From: Macrocybe gigantea
Taxonomy: Eukaryota > Basidiomycota > Agaricomycetes > Agaricales > Callistosporiaceae
Assembly: GCA_011319805.1 (NCBI GenBank)
Contig: SJRY01000113.1
Span: forward strand, 84,699 to 148,698
DNA: 64,000 bases
Direction of reading: 5' to 3'
Positions 24,489 to 38,191 of this stretch are shown here, one piece after another. A program made the position numbers and the translations under genes. The notes beneath the pieces are model-generated. The model was not told the origin of the DNA. It did no database searches and worked only from the letters and a program-made list of their open reading frames with translations. How positions within the stretch are numbered: position 1 is the stretch's first letter; every line of letters starts with the position of its first letter.

Positions 24489-27212
24489 ATGGCAGTGGTG
24501 GACAATATGAATTTAACACCTAGAATCCAAATCGCCAATACTCGTCGCGGCCGCCCTAATCATTCACCGACCTCGTCTTTCTTTACAATGCCGATCTCAC
24601 GATCGCTACCGCAGTCCAGCTTTGCCTATCCGAGGGCGACATCGCCAAGGCGTTTCGACTTGAAAAACCAAACCTTGGCTCAACCTATGGCTTGCCTGCG
24701 AGCAAGGACATTGGCGAAAGCAAGCAAGAGATCTCCCATGTTATTCTAAAATTCGGAGGCACGTCCGTGGCAAAGTATCTCCCCACCATCGTGGACACTA
24801 TTACTCCGTATGTTATTGTGGCCCCCCTTGGCTGTATCCATATCCTTACTGCTTGCTGTTCTCACCAGATCCCTTCGTGATCAAACGCAAGTCCCCGTAC
24901 TGGTGTGTTCGGCCCAGTCATATACGGTCAAAGAAGAAGGCACCACGCAGTGCCTATTAGCCGCCATAGACGCTGCATTGGCCCCGGCGTACCCGAAGCT
25001 TTCTTTGGGCATTACCGCCATTAAACCAATAACCCCACCTCCGACGCCACCGCAAGGCAGCTCCCCCCCAAAGCTGTCCCTTCCGTTATCTGGCTATTCG
25101 TCGCAACCTCCTACCACTGCGAGAGCCATTATATCGCAAGTCCTCGGCAGACACCTCATCGGCGCGCGCAAGGTCATTCTTGATCATCATCACGCTTTGT
25201 CTCTCAATGCGAGGCATGCCATAATGGAACACCTAGAGAAGGATCTGCGCGGCGACTGCGAACGTGTTGTCAAGTCGCTTCAAGCTGTGGAGGTGAGTTT
25301 CCTTTCCAGTTTTTTTTCTACAAATTTTATCTACTTGGCATAATATCGTCTTTGCCTCTGATTCTCGAACCCGACTCCTTCGGGAGGCTTTCCCTATTCT
25401 ATGTCCTATTCTTGAAATGTCCCGACCATTTGGCGTTTTATTCACATGATCGCAAGGAGGCGGGTTTGGGCCGATGTGAGAATGCAGATCTCGCAAGATT
25501 CTTAACACATTCTGGCTTCATCCTTTCGCAATCTGCCCCTTGCCGCATCGATCAGTGACAAAATTTCGTTTCCTTTTGGCTTCGAGTTTATGGCTTTTGG
25601 CGTTGGTCAGGCACAGCCCAATGCTCGAGCTATTTCAGTGCCATTTCTTATTTTATCAGTCTTTCACAAATTGCCAATTTTAGATCTTAACGATTTTTTT
25701 CTTTTTCCTGTTTTTCCAATCATCAGAACGAGGTTGAATACTTACTATTTCTTTTTTTTCAACAGACACTAGGAGAAATAACTCCTCGCATTCGCGATGC
25801 TGTGATATCGGTTGGGGAGTTAATGGCGTGCCGGACCGTCGTCGCCGCTTTCCGTTCAAGGGTTCGTGACTGTGCAGTGTACCCCATTATTTGAATGCTG
25901 AGTGTTTCACAGAGCATTCCCGCAGTGCTTGTAAATCTCACGGATCTTGATCTTAAGCCGCTCAGCTCGGGCGGCCCTCGTTCTGGCCACGACAATCAGC
26001 ACTCGTCGAAAATAGATAAAGCATTCTTCGATCGCTTGGTTTCTACCATACGAGAACGTCTCCTTGCGTTTTCTTTGGATGATAGTGACGAGCGCCCAGT
26101 GCTGGTCGTTACTGGCTTTTTTGGCCCTCTTCCAGGATCATTGCTTGACACCATCGGGCGAGGCTACACGGATGTTTGCGCCGCTTTGTGTGCCAGAGCC
26201 CTCGATGCATCCGAATTGCAAATCTGGAAAGAGGTCAGTCGACCGAATTGTACAATGCGCCCGGTCAGGTTTTACATTCTATTTCGATCAGGTGGACGGA
26301 GTGTTCAGCGCAGATCCACGCAAAATCATCAAAGCGAAACTTTTGCCAGAGATATCGCGAAATGTGAGTTGCGTCTTGATTCTGATTCCACCAGAACCTT
26401 GGACATGTTCTGATGGGCAACGCACGCAGCATGCAAAACTCCTGACGTCGTACGGATCCGAGGTCGTGCACCATCTTGCGATCGATCAAGCTACCCATCT
26501 CAATATACCGATAGTTGTCAAAAACGTCGTCAAGCCCGCTAGCCCCGGCACGCGCATCGTGGCAACGCCGTCTCCGAGTGAAGAGTACCATGCGAGGGAC
26601 GCGTCAGCCGACAAACCCGACCAGTACCCTTTCCCCGCTAAAAGCACTTCTCCCACTTTTGCCGTCACTCTTCTGAACGATCTTGAAATGGTTCACGTAC
26701 ATTTTGATGAGTGGGGGCTCCCATCACAGACTCACCCTATCTCACGTGTCATGGACGTGCTCAGGGAGCACATGGGCGACGGGAGCTTTGACCTCGGTCT
26801 GGATCTCGTCAACACTGCTCAGGGCGACATCTGTTTCATGATCAAGGGTCGCAATTCTCGCAGCGCGAAGTATGAAGCCGGTCTTCAAAAGGTGATTCAG
26901 ACTTTAGAATGCGACGCCACTGTACGTAATGTCTCCAAGTCCCCGACTCTTCCTCGGCTGACAATCGAGCCTCAAAATTTCGTCAAGGTCACGTCTTCGC
27001 CTGGGATGAGTTACCTTCAGGTCGTCTTCATGACACCTCATCGTCCTCACGCAGTCGCAGCCAAGACATTTGGGGCGCTTGCCGATGCAAAGATTGACAT
27101 AAAAATGATCTCCCATGGACCAATGGAGTATGGTGTCGGTTGTATCATTTCCATTGCAGATGCAATGAGGGCAGCGGCGGTAGTGCATGATGCCCTGCTC
27201 ATGTTGGCATGA
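24489..27212 (+). CDS. Aspartate kinase (HOM3/LysC type) with divergent ACT region
   Basis: Phosphorylates aspartate, the first step toward homoserine, threonine and methionine. Kinase marks: VILKFGGTSVAKY near 24745-24780, SLRDQTQVPVLVCSAQSY after an intron, TLGEITPRIRDAVISVGEL, VVTGFFGPLP, GRGYTDVCAALCARAL and WKEVDGVFSADPRKI, then YGSEVVH. The C-terminal regulatory part is poorly conserved: the usual MISQGASEINISCVI reads MISHGPMEYGVGCII, and the first ACT unit lacks its normal pattern. The start is modelled at the ATG at 24489 with a 71-nt intron (24544-24614, weak donor). The intron at 25293-25765 (473 nt) is far longer than all others. No frameshift seen. Likely an active but differently regulated, possibly pathway-specific, enzyme. 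Confidence 0.85.
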
Positions 27213-27701
27213 GTAACTCGAATAGAAGATCTTTTTACTCGTCGTGCGCACTCATCAATCAGACAAATTCTTCCAGTTTTGTTTTTTTTCCACATTTGTC
27301 ACCGCACAGCAGGCGTAAGATAGACTGTTGGAGACACTGTTACTTTGTAAAGGACCAAGTTTTTTTCCTTTTTTTTGTACAGATTTAATGTATTCATCGA
27401 CTTGCCGTAATGACGATGCCTACTTATTCTCGACGATGATTGCGGATTTAATACAAAACACTTGTTCAAGGTGCACGTCACTGATCCTAGTTAGGCATCG
27501 TAGTCAGATCAAATCCATCCCCACGACCGTTTTGGAGGCCCATCAGCAGTCGTGGGAGAACCTCAGCCAATGTCGTCCTTCGTACATCGCTTACGTGAGG
27601 GTTTGATGATGGGAACAGATGACGCTCAACATGCGACTGCCCAGGAGAACCGGTGCGCCTCAAGACTTCCTCCTGCAGACGTGGATTTTAAGCCATTGTT
27701 T
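27213..27701. other. Convergent intergenic region
   Basis: 3' flanks of aspartate kinase (+) and of the zinc-finger gene (-). Contains T-rich runs near 27280-27370 compatible with 3'-end processing signals. No gene seen. Confidence 0.5.
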
Positions 27702-28731
27702 TTACATGTTAAAATCACAAAAACTCACGATTGTTCCTACAAAGCAATTACTGACAGCATCTAGCATATCGTCGACCTGCCGCCGCGTGTAAATAGGCTT
27801 GTCTTTCATCCTCCGTCTTGGCCCGTTTATCTTGGACGGTGGCCCTTGGCGGGAAGACGAGTGCACGTAATGTTCAGAAAAATTGAATGTCGGTTGCGGA
27901 GAAAGTGAAGACCCGGAGCTCTGCAAAAATTCCGACATTCAGTCGCGATCATGAAGATGAGAAGGTTGTATTCACCGTGGAAGAAGCGGTGCTTGGTCTC
28001 GTAATTCCCGAGGTCACTTGTCCTTGTGACGGCGTTGGGCTTGGACTTGGGAAAGGGGATACTTCCGAGTGGGTAGACATGTCCGGCAGCGCCAAGGATG
28101 ACAGGAAGTCGGAGAATTGCTGGTCGTCTTGGAATTCGTGCATCCTGGGTGAGCCGATGGGAGAGAATGAGTCTGGGGCGGAGATGTCGTTGTGAGAAGC
28201 AGCCGTTGAGTTCATTCCCAGTGTAGTAGCATCGGGGAAATCGACCGCTCGAAAGGTGTGGCCCGTTGTATGCCATGAAGTCTCCCGGGGACAGTTGAGC
28301 ATGTGGTAATTTAGTTCGTCGCTGCGAATCTGATCCATTATTATGTGCGGACAAAATTGGCGTTTCGAACCCACCTCCTCGTGAATCCCCTTCCACAGGC
28401 ACGACATCTATGCTCGTGTTTTCGTGTATCTGTACAAGGCAACTGATATTCAGATTACATGAAAACAGGAGCGGAGATGCGACGTACGTATGGAATAATG
28501 CCGTCTGAGGTTGGACCTACGAGTGAACGGCGCTTCACATTTCGGACAATGATATGCGCCATCGTTCGGGTCGCGAGTGAGGCCATCAATGTTCATATCG
28601 TTTCCGTGGCCCATTTTGGGGAGAGACTGACGATTCGACTTAGAGACATGGTTGGAGTCGCCTTTATGAACTCCACGGCCGTGCCCAAAGACGGAAGGAA
28701 AATCTACATCTTGCTTCCTATTCCAATACAA
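27702..28731 (-). CDS. C2H2/C2HC zinc-finger protein, probable regulator
   Basis: Two adjacent zinc fingers. The first is C2H2: YHCPKCEAPFTRRSNLRRH...H, with the last histidine supplied after a 58-nt intron. The second reads CRACGRGFTRRW-IRSDELNYHMLNC across a 45-nt intron, a C2HC finger. Then follows a Ser/Thr/Pro-rich, acidic tail with SPFPSPSPTPSQGQ, and after a third intron a basic C-terminal part (PRRRMKDKPIYTRRQVDDML). Stop at 27702-27704, though a last intron may move it. The 5' end is uncertain: the open frame reaches 28731 without an ATG, and the first in-frame ATG is at 28614. It sits between the aspartate kinase and O-acetylhomoserine genes, so a local regulator is plausible but unproven. 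Confidence 0.7.
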
Positions 28732-30166
28732 GGCCTAAGAACGGCAAGGCAGTGCCTCGGCCCTGAGTTCTTTTCTTTATTTCGTTAAGCTTATCCCCGT
28801 GTATAGGTGTTCGGTTTACAATGCGATTCTGCTTGCGAAGATTTCTAGCGCCTTCACGATGACTTGCGGCCTAACCGGAGGTTCGCGATCTGATGTTATG
28901 GCGTATCAGATAGTCGATGTTCGAGGTACCCAAGAGAATGCCTAATTCTAAACTTGTCATCTGCAATCTGCAACCCCAGATTCGGCCATCCGAGTTTCAG
29001 CTGATCCAATCTAGGATCTTTCATGCTGGCCCGGTCGTCCAGAGCCCCCAGGCAAACGTCAATTTCAATACTCGGCCCCACCATGTGATGTTAAAATGGA
29101 TGTGGGAGCCAAGTTATGGTACCGACTTCATAACCGAAGACCTTTCAATGCGTGGATGTCTCGAAACTTTGAGATGCAGAAACGAGTCAAGCAATAGGCC
29201 CCTTGAGCACAAGATGCTGATCAATGTCAACGCTTATGTGGTGTGGCGGTGATATCGGACGTGAAGGGAAGAACCGAGCCAAACCGAGTTGAGCTAGTCC
29301 AGGCTTTCCAACATCAGAACGAACGGCATTTTCAAACCGATCGGCAATTCCAAGGGATTGCATTGCAACAGCGCCGTGAACATGCTCTTGCTGGGTATTT
29401 CGCGTTTCTGCGGAAAGCATTCTCGTTCCCTCCGAGGTTCTCGACCAATTCGATTGTATGCGATCTTCAGAACGTTCATCAACACGCCAGCTGTAAAAAG
29501 CAGAGACGTTTCGTAAAGTGGGGATGACATACTCCATATCTGGCAATGACTTCACCACTGAGTCTGCGTGGCAAATACGGTCGGACGTGCCTTTCGTATA
29601 ATTTTCGGCGTAGGAGATCCGCTCTTGTGATTCAACATGTTTCGGCGGACGTCGGGCGCCCTAGACAATGGTTGAGATCTGAATATAAGGAGAGCACGGT
29701 GCGAGTAAGTTCCTCCTTGAGGAAAACGAGTCTTCAACGACAACGCCTCCTGGCTTCGCTACCGGTGATTCAATGCCCAGCATTTCCCAGTGATGTCGCC
29801 TGTATTGATCACGTCCATCTGAATGTATCTAAAGCAGGAGCGGAAGTATTTGTTGGCTTCCAGCAGCATACTAACAGTTAACCCGAATGTTAGCTTTCAT
29901 TCTAATGCATCATTCAGAGGCGTTCTGAGGAAAAGGATGAGGACCGTCTAATACGAGAAGAAATCGATACGCAACGATAACGTGCGAGCCAGGTAGAAAC
30001 GTGTGTAAGGATTGCAAGGGCACGTGGATGAAGGTGTCGTTAAATGTGACGTCTACATACATTGACATGTTGATGGAGTCTACATATTGTTGGACGTGTG
30101 CAAGTGAGACATGTGAGTTGTTTCCTTTGTTTTACAATTACGGGACTAATTATCTAGGGACAGCAG
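28732..30166. other. Region without a recognised gene
   Basis: Several short open stretches on both strands. On the minus strand near 29460-29530 there is a hydrophobic run (SLLFTAGVLMNVLKIAY), but I could not join exons into a known protein. Could hold an orphan gene or remnants. Confidence 0.35.
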
Positions 30167-32028
<1,862 letters not shown>

Positions 32029-32093
32029 GACGAGAGAACTGATACGATTGGAAAGTTATGAGCTAACGTAGTGTTCGTCTTGCATTGCATCGT

Positions 32094-32100
32094 TATATAA
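32094..32100 (-). promoter_or_regulatory. TATA-like element of the O-acetylhomoserine enzyme gene
   Basis: TTATATA on the minus strand, about 70 bp upstream of the ATG at 32028. Confidence 0.5.
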
Positions 32101-32538
32101 GTCTGCCCGAGTTTTTTTACAACGCTCATCTACGCGCAATTGCTCGAAAGATCCGATTTCCGTTAACCGGAGTAGCAGGGCCGCCGGAGCGACAGAAGAA
32201 TGAGCTCCAGCAACATTTACGACTCGGAGCAACCATGAGTAGAGAGCAGACGAACGTGGAGAGGCGAAAGCGCTACTCCTACCAGTTTGATGGCCGGCGT
32301 CTACGGAGGTCCCGGCAACTGCCGACAAACTGGGCATCGAATTTGGCGAGTCCATGTTCCCCTTCAGGACCTCAGGCTTGAGCAACTCCGCAAAATTTGT
32401 GTCAAGCGTTTGTATCGCTCGGTCTTGAAGACGCAAAGTCTGGAGCATCATACGCAGTTATGCTATGCTGCTCTTCGCTGTCTATAATGCATCTGCTCCA
32501 AGTCAACGAAGGCGGATATACCTGGCAGACATGGCAAT

Positions 32539-32545
32539 TATAAAA
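32539..32545 (+). promoter_or_regulatory. TATA-like element of P450-1
   Basis: TATAAAA, about 40 bp upstream of the ATG at 32584. Confidence 0.5.
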
Positions 32546-32583
32546 TCACGACGGCTCGTTGTTGGAGCCGCCATTGCAACGAC

Positions 32584-34466
32584 ATGAACGCCTTTGAACA
32601 GTTCATTCACTGGGCTCCTCAAGCTCTGACGGCCACGGCGGTCGCCCTCTGTGTTACGATTCCCATCCTTGCTTGGGTCTCCAAACCAGAAAAAGTTCCC
32701 GATCTACCAGGACCGCGAGGCTGGCCAATTGTCGGCAGCTGGTTCCAACGCGGTTCAGATCCAGCGGAGACCTTCCGCCAGTGGAGCAAAATCTACGGTC
32801 CCGTCTTTAGAGTCCGCCTCGGAAACAAATACATCGTCGTGATCAATTCAGCAGATGCAGGAGACGAGTTGCTGGGAAGCTCGGCGTATGCATCAACATT
32901 CCAATCGCGACCTGTCGTAAGTGTCGAAGGAACTATGTTTGAACTTGTCGTTTAACCAGACCCAGTCAACACTTTTACCCGTCTCCTGGATCAAGCGTCG
33001 AGGAGGACGATCACCATCGGCTCTTCGCCTTATGATGACGGTTTGAAGGGAAAGCGCCGTCTCGCTATCGCGTCAGTGAGTCCGGCTGCTATCAAAAAGT
33101 GAGTTCACATTTCCGTGGGGAGATCCATTTGCCTTACGATGCGCGTCTGCAACAGCTATGAAAGTATCATGAACGAATCCACACAAAGCTTCGTCCGAGA
33201 CCTCTATGAAGCTTCAAAGCAAAACAGCATTGTTGACCCTTGGCCTATTTTCTTCCGTAATTCTCAAGCTCTCGCTATCTCCACATACCTCGGCGCACCG
33301 ATCAAGGAAACGGCTCACGTTTTCGACGACATACCGCGTCCGATGAAGCGCCTTGCACAGTAAGTGGCCGGCTGGTATTCGTCTGGCTCTATTTTTGAAC
33401 ATATGATATGCAAGGATTCGGAATATACATGGTCGCCTTCGGGATTACCTTCCTTTCCTTCGTATTTTCCCTGATCTCGGCATGTTTCCGGAAGCGGTAG
33501 AAGTGGCCAAGTATCGCAACAACAAACTTAAGCAGTTGCTGACACTTGCATGGCGAAATTTGCGGACGGAACGCAAGGCCTTGCGGTGCCGTGACCATGA
33601 TGCAGAACCACAAGGCGGAACTGACCGAAGACGACTTCACCAGCGTCTCAAACTCCATGGTTTCGTCCGGCTGTGGTGAGTGATTGAACCAAGGTGAATG
33701 GGCAGAATGGTGAATAGATCCAAACAGAATCGCATTTGCCGAACACTTTGCTGTGGTCTCTTGGCGTGTTGGCCGCTAACAAAGACATTCAAGACAAGTG
33801 CTATCAAGCCATTCTTCGACGGGAGACGCTCGATGCTTCGGTCGACGCCGAGAAAGATCATGACGACTACCTTATGGCGTTTGTGAAGGAAGGTGGACGC
33901 TATTTCACGACCTTCCGACTCTCCCTGGCTCGCGAGACCATCGGTAGGGACTGCGTCTGGCAAGGCCATTACATCCCAGAAGGCACGACCGTCTGGTCCA
34001 ACTCTCACGCCATGAATAGAGGTGTGCATTGGCGCTATTTCTGAGAAGAGTTCGAGTGACGACTAATTGATATCGATCATCTCAGACGAAACTCGCTTCC
34101 AACTGCCAGACAAGTTCATTCCAGAGCGATACATGAGCGGTGTCGAGGCTGAGCGCTCCATGCCTCATTACGGGTTTGGTGTCGGTCGCAGGTGTGTCAT
34201 CTGTAATCGGTGACCGAGGATTTTCTGACGCCGATTTCGACAGAATGTGCCCCGCCACCAGCCTCGTGCACAAGGAGACATACATCATCTTCAGTACGAT
34301 TCTCACGTACTTTACCGTTGATCTTGTGGAAGGAGAGCGCGAGTTTGACCCTATCAAAGGGTGCAACAGCGGTTACGACTTCAACCATGGGCCCAAAAGC
34401 TACAAAATCGAATTAAACGTCCGGGACCAGAAGAAGCTAGACGCGTTTTTGGGCCTTACAGCTTGA
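32584..34466 (+). pseudogene. Cytochrome P450 (P450-1), probably frameshifted
   Basis: Haem monooxygenase with an N-terminal membrane anchor (MNAFEQFIHWAPQALTATAV...) and the proline hinge DLPGPRGWPIVGSW. Downstream: PYDDGLKGKRRLAIASVSP, the I-helix SMVSSG-CES-HLPNTLLW, the K-helix KEGGR and, across an intron, the haem motif YGFGVGRRMCPA. It is paralogous to P450-2 at 36-38 kb. Compared with that copy, the frame shifts twice between 33541 and 33620: ADGTQGLA and VTMMQNHKAELTEDD lie in different frames with no credible intron between them. This points to two 1-nt losses. The usual AGxDT of the I-helix is SGCES, so Glu-Ser replaces Asp-Thr. If the frameshifts are assembly errors this is a functional gene. 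Confidence 0.75.
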
Positions 34467-34680
34467 GCGCACGATGAACGACCCATCCGCGATGGCCTCA
34501 TGGTATATAGAACTCCATATGTAAATCGATATCAGCATTATCATTCCAAATCAAACGCTGTTCATATTCATGGGTGGTTGACAACTTCACGTGACGATGG
34601 CATTGTGGAGGCGGTCCATTGGCTTTCTCCTCCGAGTCTTGCCCTCTCCCACATCTGCTCAGCAAGATTCAAGGACTGAA

Positions 34681-36287
34681 ATGTCCCTTTCTCCCTCCTT
34701 CGGCGATGGTCTCGCTGCTTTTCTAGCGTCTAATGAAGCACCACCAGATATCCTGGAGGAAAATCTGCGCATACAACTGCTTGATGCTCGGAACTTATTG
34801 AACGGCGTCAACGACCGGATTTCTCGGACAAGAGTGGCTTTAGCTGACCTCCTGGACAAGCGCGATTCTCTGAACGACAGTATATTTCGATACAAGGCCA
34901 TTCTCGCCGCACACAAAAGACTGCCCTTCGAAATGCTTGAGGAAATTTTTTCCTACTGCGTTACAGAGCCTACTGCATTTCCACCGAAAAAGCGCGACTG
35001 CCCATGGGTCCTGACGCGGGTTTGCTCTAGGTGGCGAGCCATCGTTCTTCAATGTCCGAGACTCTGGAACAACGTCTTCATCGACTTTGATACCCATCCA
35101 CTTTCGCGCCATATCCGGCTTGCAAGACTCGCGAAGACCTATCTCAGTTTTGGCTCTGCCATCTCGCTCTACATCCATGTGAATCCATATCAGTTCCTAG
35201 ACGCCGAGCTTCGTGATCTGATACCTAATTTGATCACGACCAACGCAACGAGGTTGAAGAGCCTCGTCTTGGAGCGTCCTGAGAAGATACCATCGTTCTT
35301 CTTCCTACCCCCTGCTAATTTTCGAAACTTGGAATCGTTGACCGTGCTCTTTTCCCAGGGGTTTGCTATCGGTCAATTAGCCCATAAGGGTACCCTGTGA
35401 ACAAGAACGGAACGACGGTCTTTAATTGGACACCGAAGCTTCGTACCGTTACAATTAAGGCGTGCGGCGTTGATCTCCGGCTCAAAATATTTCGTTTACC
35501 CTGGCGACAACTCACCGAACTAAATCTGCTGGATGCTGTAGTTCCATTCGCCACAGGTCATCAATTGTTAAAAACCTGTGTCAACCTGGTTGTCTGTCGA
35601 ATGTGCATCCCGCCGAATCCTAGGTCGCTGCAAGGGCATTTAGGAATGATCGTTCTGCAGCACCTCACGGATTTTCAAATTATAGCCCAGCGCAAAGGAA
35701 ATTATGGCCAGTTCCTTACGCATCTAGTCATGCCTTGTCTGCGTCGCTTCGAAATTATCTCAAGAGACGATGCAAAGTGGGTTCCGCAACACATGGCCGC
35801 CGTCCTGCTGTATTCCAAATGCTCTCTAGAGTCCCTCACCTGTGTCAATTTGTCTGTGCCTTACATCCTTCCCATTCTCTGTGTGCAACCGCAAATTCAA
35901 GAACTCGCGCTACTCGGAGTTCCCATCAACTATCCTGTTCTGGATGTTTTCGTCAGAGTACGAGTGGCTACGAAGCTAGAATTGCTTGCTATCACCACTT
36001 CGAACTTTGACTTCGTGATTCACATGCTTTGCCGTCATCGGACAGTCCTCAATGCTTCTTTAGATAGCCACAAGACGCTCAAGTCTGTCACTATCGTCTG
36101 CACAGAAAAGTGCCGAAAGACCGAGAAGGGCTGGCGAGCTATGGAATTTCTACGGCGTGAAGGTCTCAAAGTCACGGTCAAGAACCACGCTGGTCAAGTG
36201 CTCGAACCTTCGATGACTGGCAGAACGATTCTCCTAGTTCATGACATTTTATTTGTTGTTGATCTAAGTATCATGCTTCATATGTAG
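34681..36287 (+). CDS. F-box protein with LRR-like region
   Basis: ATG at 34681 (MSLSPSFGDGLAAFLAS). A coiled-coil-like segment (RISRTRVALADLLDKRDSLN) precedes an F-box, RLPFEMLEEIFSYCV...PWVLTRVCSRWRAIVLQCPRLW, then leucine-rich text typical of the large Agaricomycete F-box family, which supplies substrate adaptors for SCF ubiquitin ligases. The reading frame changes near 35397. A 62-nt intron at 35344-35405 would restore it (ESLT to NGTTVFNWTPKLRTV), but its acceptor is weak, so a frameshift is the alternative. About 510 residues. It sits between the two inverted P450 genes. These F-box genes are numerous and fast-evolving, so its place here may be incidental. Confidence 0.75.
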
Positions 36288-36312
36288 CGACCTACGGGAC
36301 CTCTTTCTGCCC

Positions 36313-38191
36313 CTAAAGTTCTGCCTTCAAGTACGCTTGCAATTTGTCCTGGTCCCGTATCGACGAGGACAGTCGGAATGGTTTAGGGGCTTGGTTGAAT
36401 TCCAAACCGTCGGCGCATCCCCTGATGGCGTGAAACTCGCGCTCGCCTTCATTTATATCAAGCTCAAAGTTGAGCAAGACATGTTTGAGGACGGTGTAGA
36501 TCTCTTTATGGACAAGGTTCATAGCAGGGCAGTTTCTTGTGGCGAATGGTCAACGATTCGTTTTGGACATCACTGAAGCATGGGCATTACCTGCGGCCAA
36601 CACCAAAACCATAATGAGGCATCGAACGTTCAGCTTCAGGACCGCTAATATAGCGCTCGGGCATGAATTTATCCGGCATCGAGAAATGAGATTCATCTAA
36701 AGAAAGCGTGACGTGCAACTAGGTCTGGTGGAGTTGATCATGCTCGTACCTCGGTTCATGGCGTGAGTATTATACCAGACAGTCGTACCCTCGGGGATGA
36801 AGTGACCTCTCCAGACGAGATCCTGACCAATGGTTTCCCGCGCAAGAGCCATCCTGAATGTCGTGACATATCGGCCGATTTCTTTGATGAATGCCAGGAG
36901 ATAATTGTCTTTAGCGAATTCGACGCCTTCACCCAAAGCGTCTTGTCGAAGGATAGCCTCGTAGCATTTCTTCTGAATATCCTTGTAGGCCGCCAAAATG
37001 CCAATGGCCCACAAAAGAGTGTTTGGCATGTGTGCATCTGAATACATGCGTCAACCCAAAGGAATGATCGCTGAAGGGGAAACCTACCTAGTCCAGAGGA
37101 TACCATCGAGTTTATGACACTTGTGAGCGATTCATCCGAAAGACCAGTCTTGTTTTCCTTCAGGATCGAGATGGCAGCGCACGATATCGGAGTTCCCTCC
37201 TCATAAAGACGGCGGCTCCGTTCGAGAAGATAGGTGAGCTTGCCGTTACGATACTTCGCAACGGCGACCGCCTCCCTGAACATGCGGCTATTAGGTAGCA
37301 CACGAAGGAAAGGGAAGAAGTCCCGCCAGTGACCGTGGATGTTCCGAATTCTGAAAGGTGTTTTTAAAAGACGTTCGTCAAAGATGTGACCGCTCCGCTT
37401 ACTGGCCAAGACGTTTCATCGGGTACGGGATATCCTTCAAAAGTTCGGCGGCTTCATTCACAGACGCACCGCAGAGAACAGTAATTGCAAGGACGGATGC
37501 TCCATCGAAGAATACGGGCCATGGATCAATGGAGCCACCGTCTGCTTGCTTATACGCTTCATCCAGACGCCGGACGAAGTACTGGGCAGCGCGTTCTATG
37601 ATGTTTTCATACCTAATAACATTGAACAGCTTGTAACTCGGATAAAAAAGAGTTTTCTCACGATTTGCTTGCAGCTGGACTGACCGAAGCGATGGACAAA
37701 CGACGCTTCCCTTTCAGCAAGTCATCATATGGCGACGTTCCGAGTGTAATGGCCTTTTTCGATGCTATACCAAGCATTTTTCCTAGAGTATGGGGCTGGA
37801 AATACGTGAGCAGACTGTCGTAGGAAAGCATAAAGAAGCAAAGGCCCACCATTGGGCGAGATTGGAAGATCGCTCCATACTTGGCGCTGCCCAGGAGTTC
37901 ATCTCCCGCCTCTGCACTGTTGATGATCACGACCCATTTGTTCCCCAGACGCATCCTAAAGACGGGTCCATAGATTTTGCTCCATTTGTGGTAAGTATCG
38001 GCTGGGTCGGAACCGCGTTGAAAGATGCTGCCAACAATAGGCCATCCTCTGGGACCAGGGAGGTCGGGGGTCTTGTCAGGCGACGTAGACCAGGCAAGGA
38101 TGGCAAATAGGCCGGCTGCGACAGTGACAGCGATGGTCGTAGGAGACTGAAAGTCTATCCAACTAGCGAGCGTCTCTGTTATGCTGGACAT
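36313..38191 (-). CDS. Cytochrome P450 (P450-2), intact paralogue of P450-1
   Basis: Starts at the ATG at 38191 (MSSITETLASWIDFQSP), with a TM anchor and hinge DLPGPRGWPIVGSIFQRGSDP nearly identical to P450-1. Then PYDDLLKGKRRLSIASVSP, RIRNIHGHWRDFFPFLRVLP, and a long unbroken exon through LSDESLTSVINSMVSSGL. The I-helix reads SGLDAHMPNTLLW: the acid is kept but the usual threonine is alanine. K-helix KEIGR, then FIPEGTTVWYNTHAMNR, and the haem motif YGFGVGRRNCPA across an intron. Stop at 36313-36315. About 520 residues, no frameshift. Microsomal monooxygenase, substrate unknown. Tail-to-tail arrangement with P450-1 fits a local inverted duplication. Confidence 0.88.

Larger units (their letters stand above)
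32029..32583. promoter_or_regulatory. Bidirectional promoter: PLP enzyme (-) / P450-1 (+)
   Basis: 555 bp between two divergent start codons, with a TATA-like element for each direction (32094-32100 and 32539-32545). A CCG-N5-CGG everted half-site pair at 32160-32170 fits the kind of site Zn2Cys6 regulators bind, though so short a motif can occur by chance. Suggests the two genes may be co-regulated. Confidence 0.55.

Noticed and set aside
25340..25400. Possible tRNA in the long aspartate kinase intron (GTTCGA-like T-loop on the minus strand)
   Set aside because: The flanking bases do not pair into T or acceptor stems.
34591..36287. Two separate genes instead of one F-box protein
   Set aside because: The second half has no ATG at its start and continues the leucine-rich F-box-family text. 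A 62-nt intron can join the parts.
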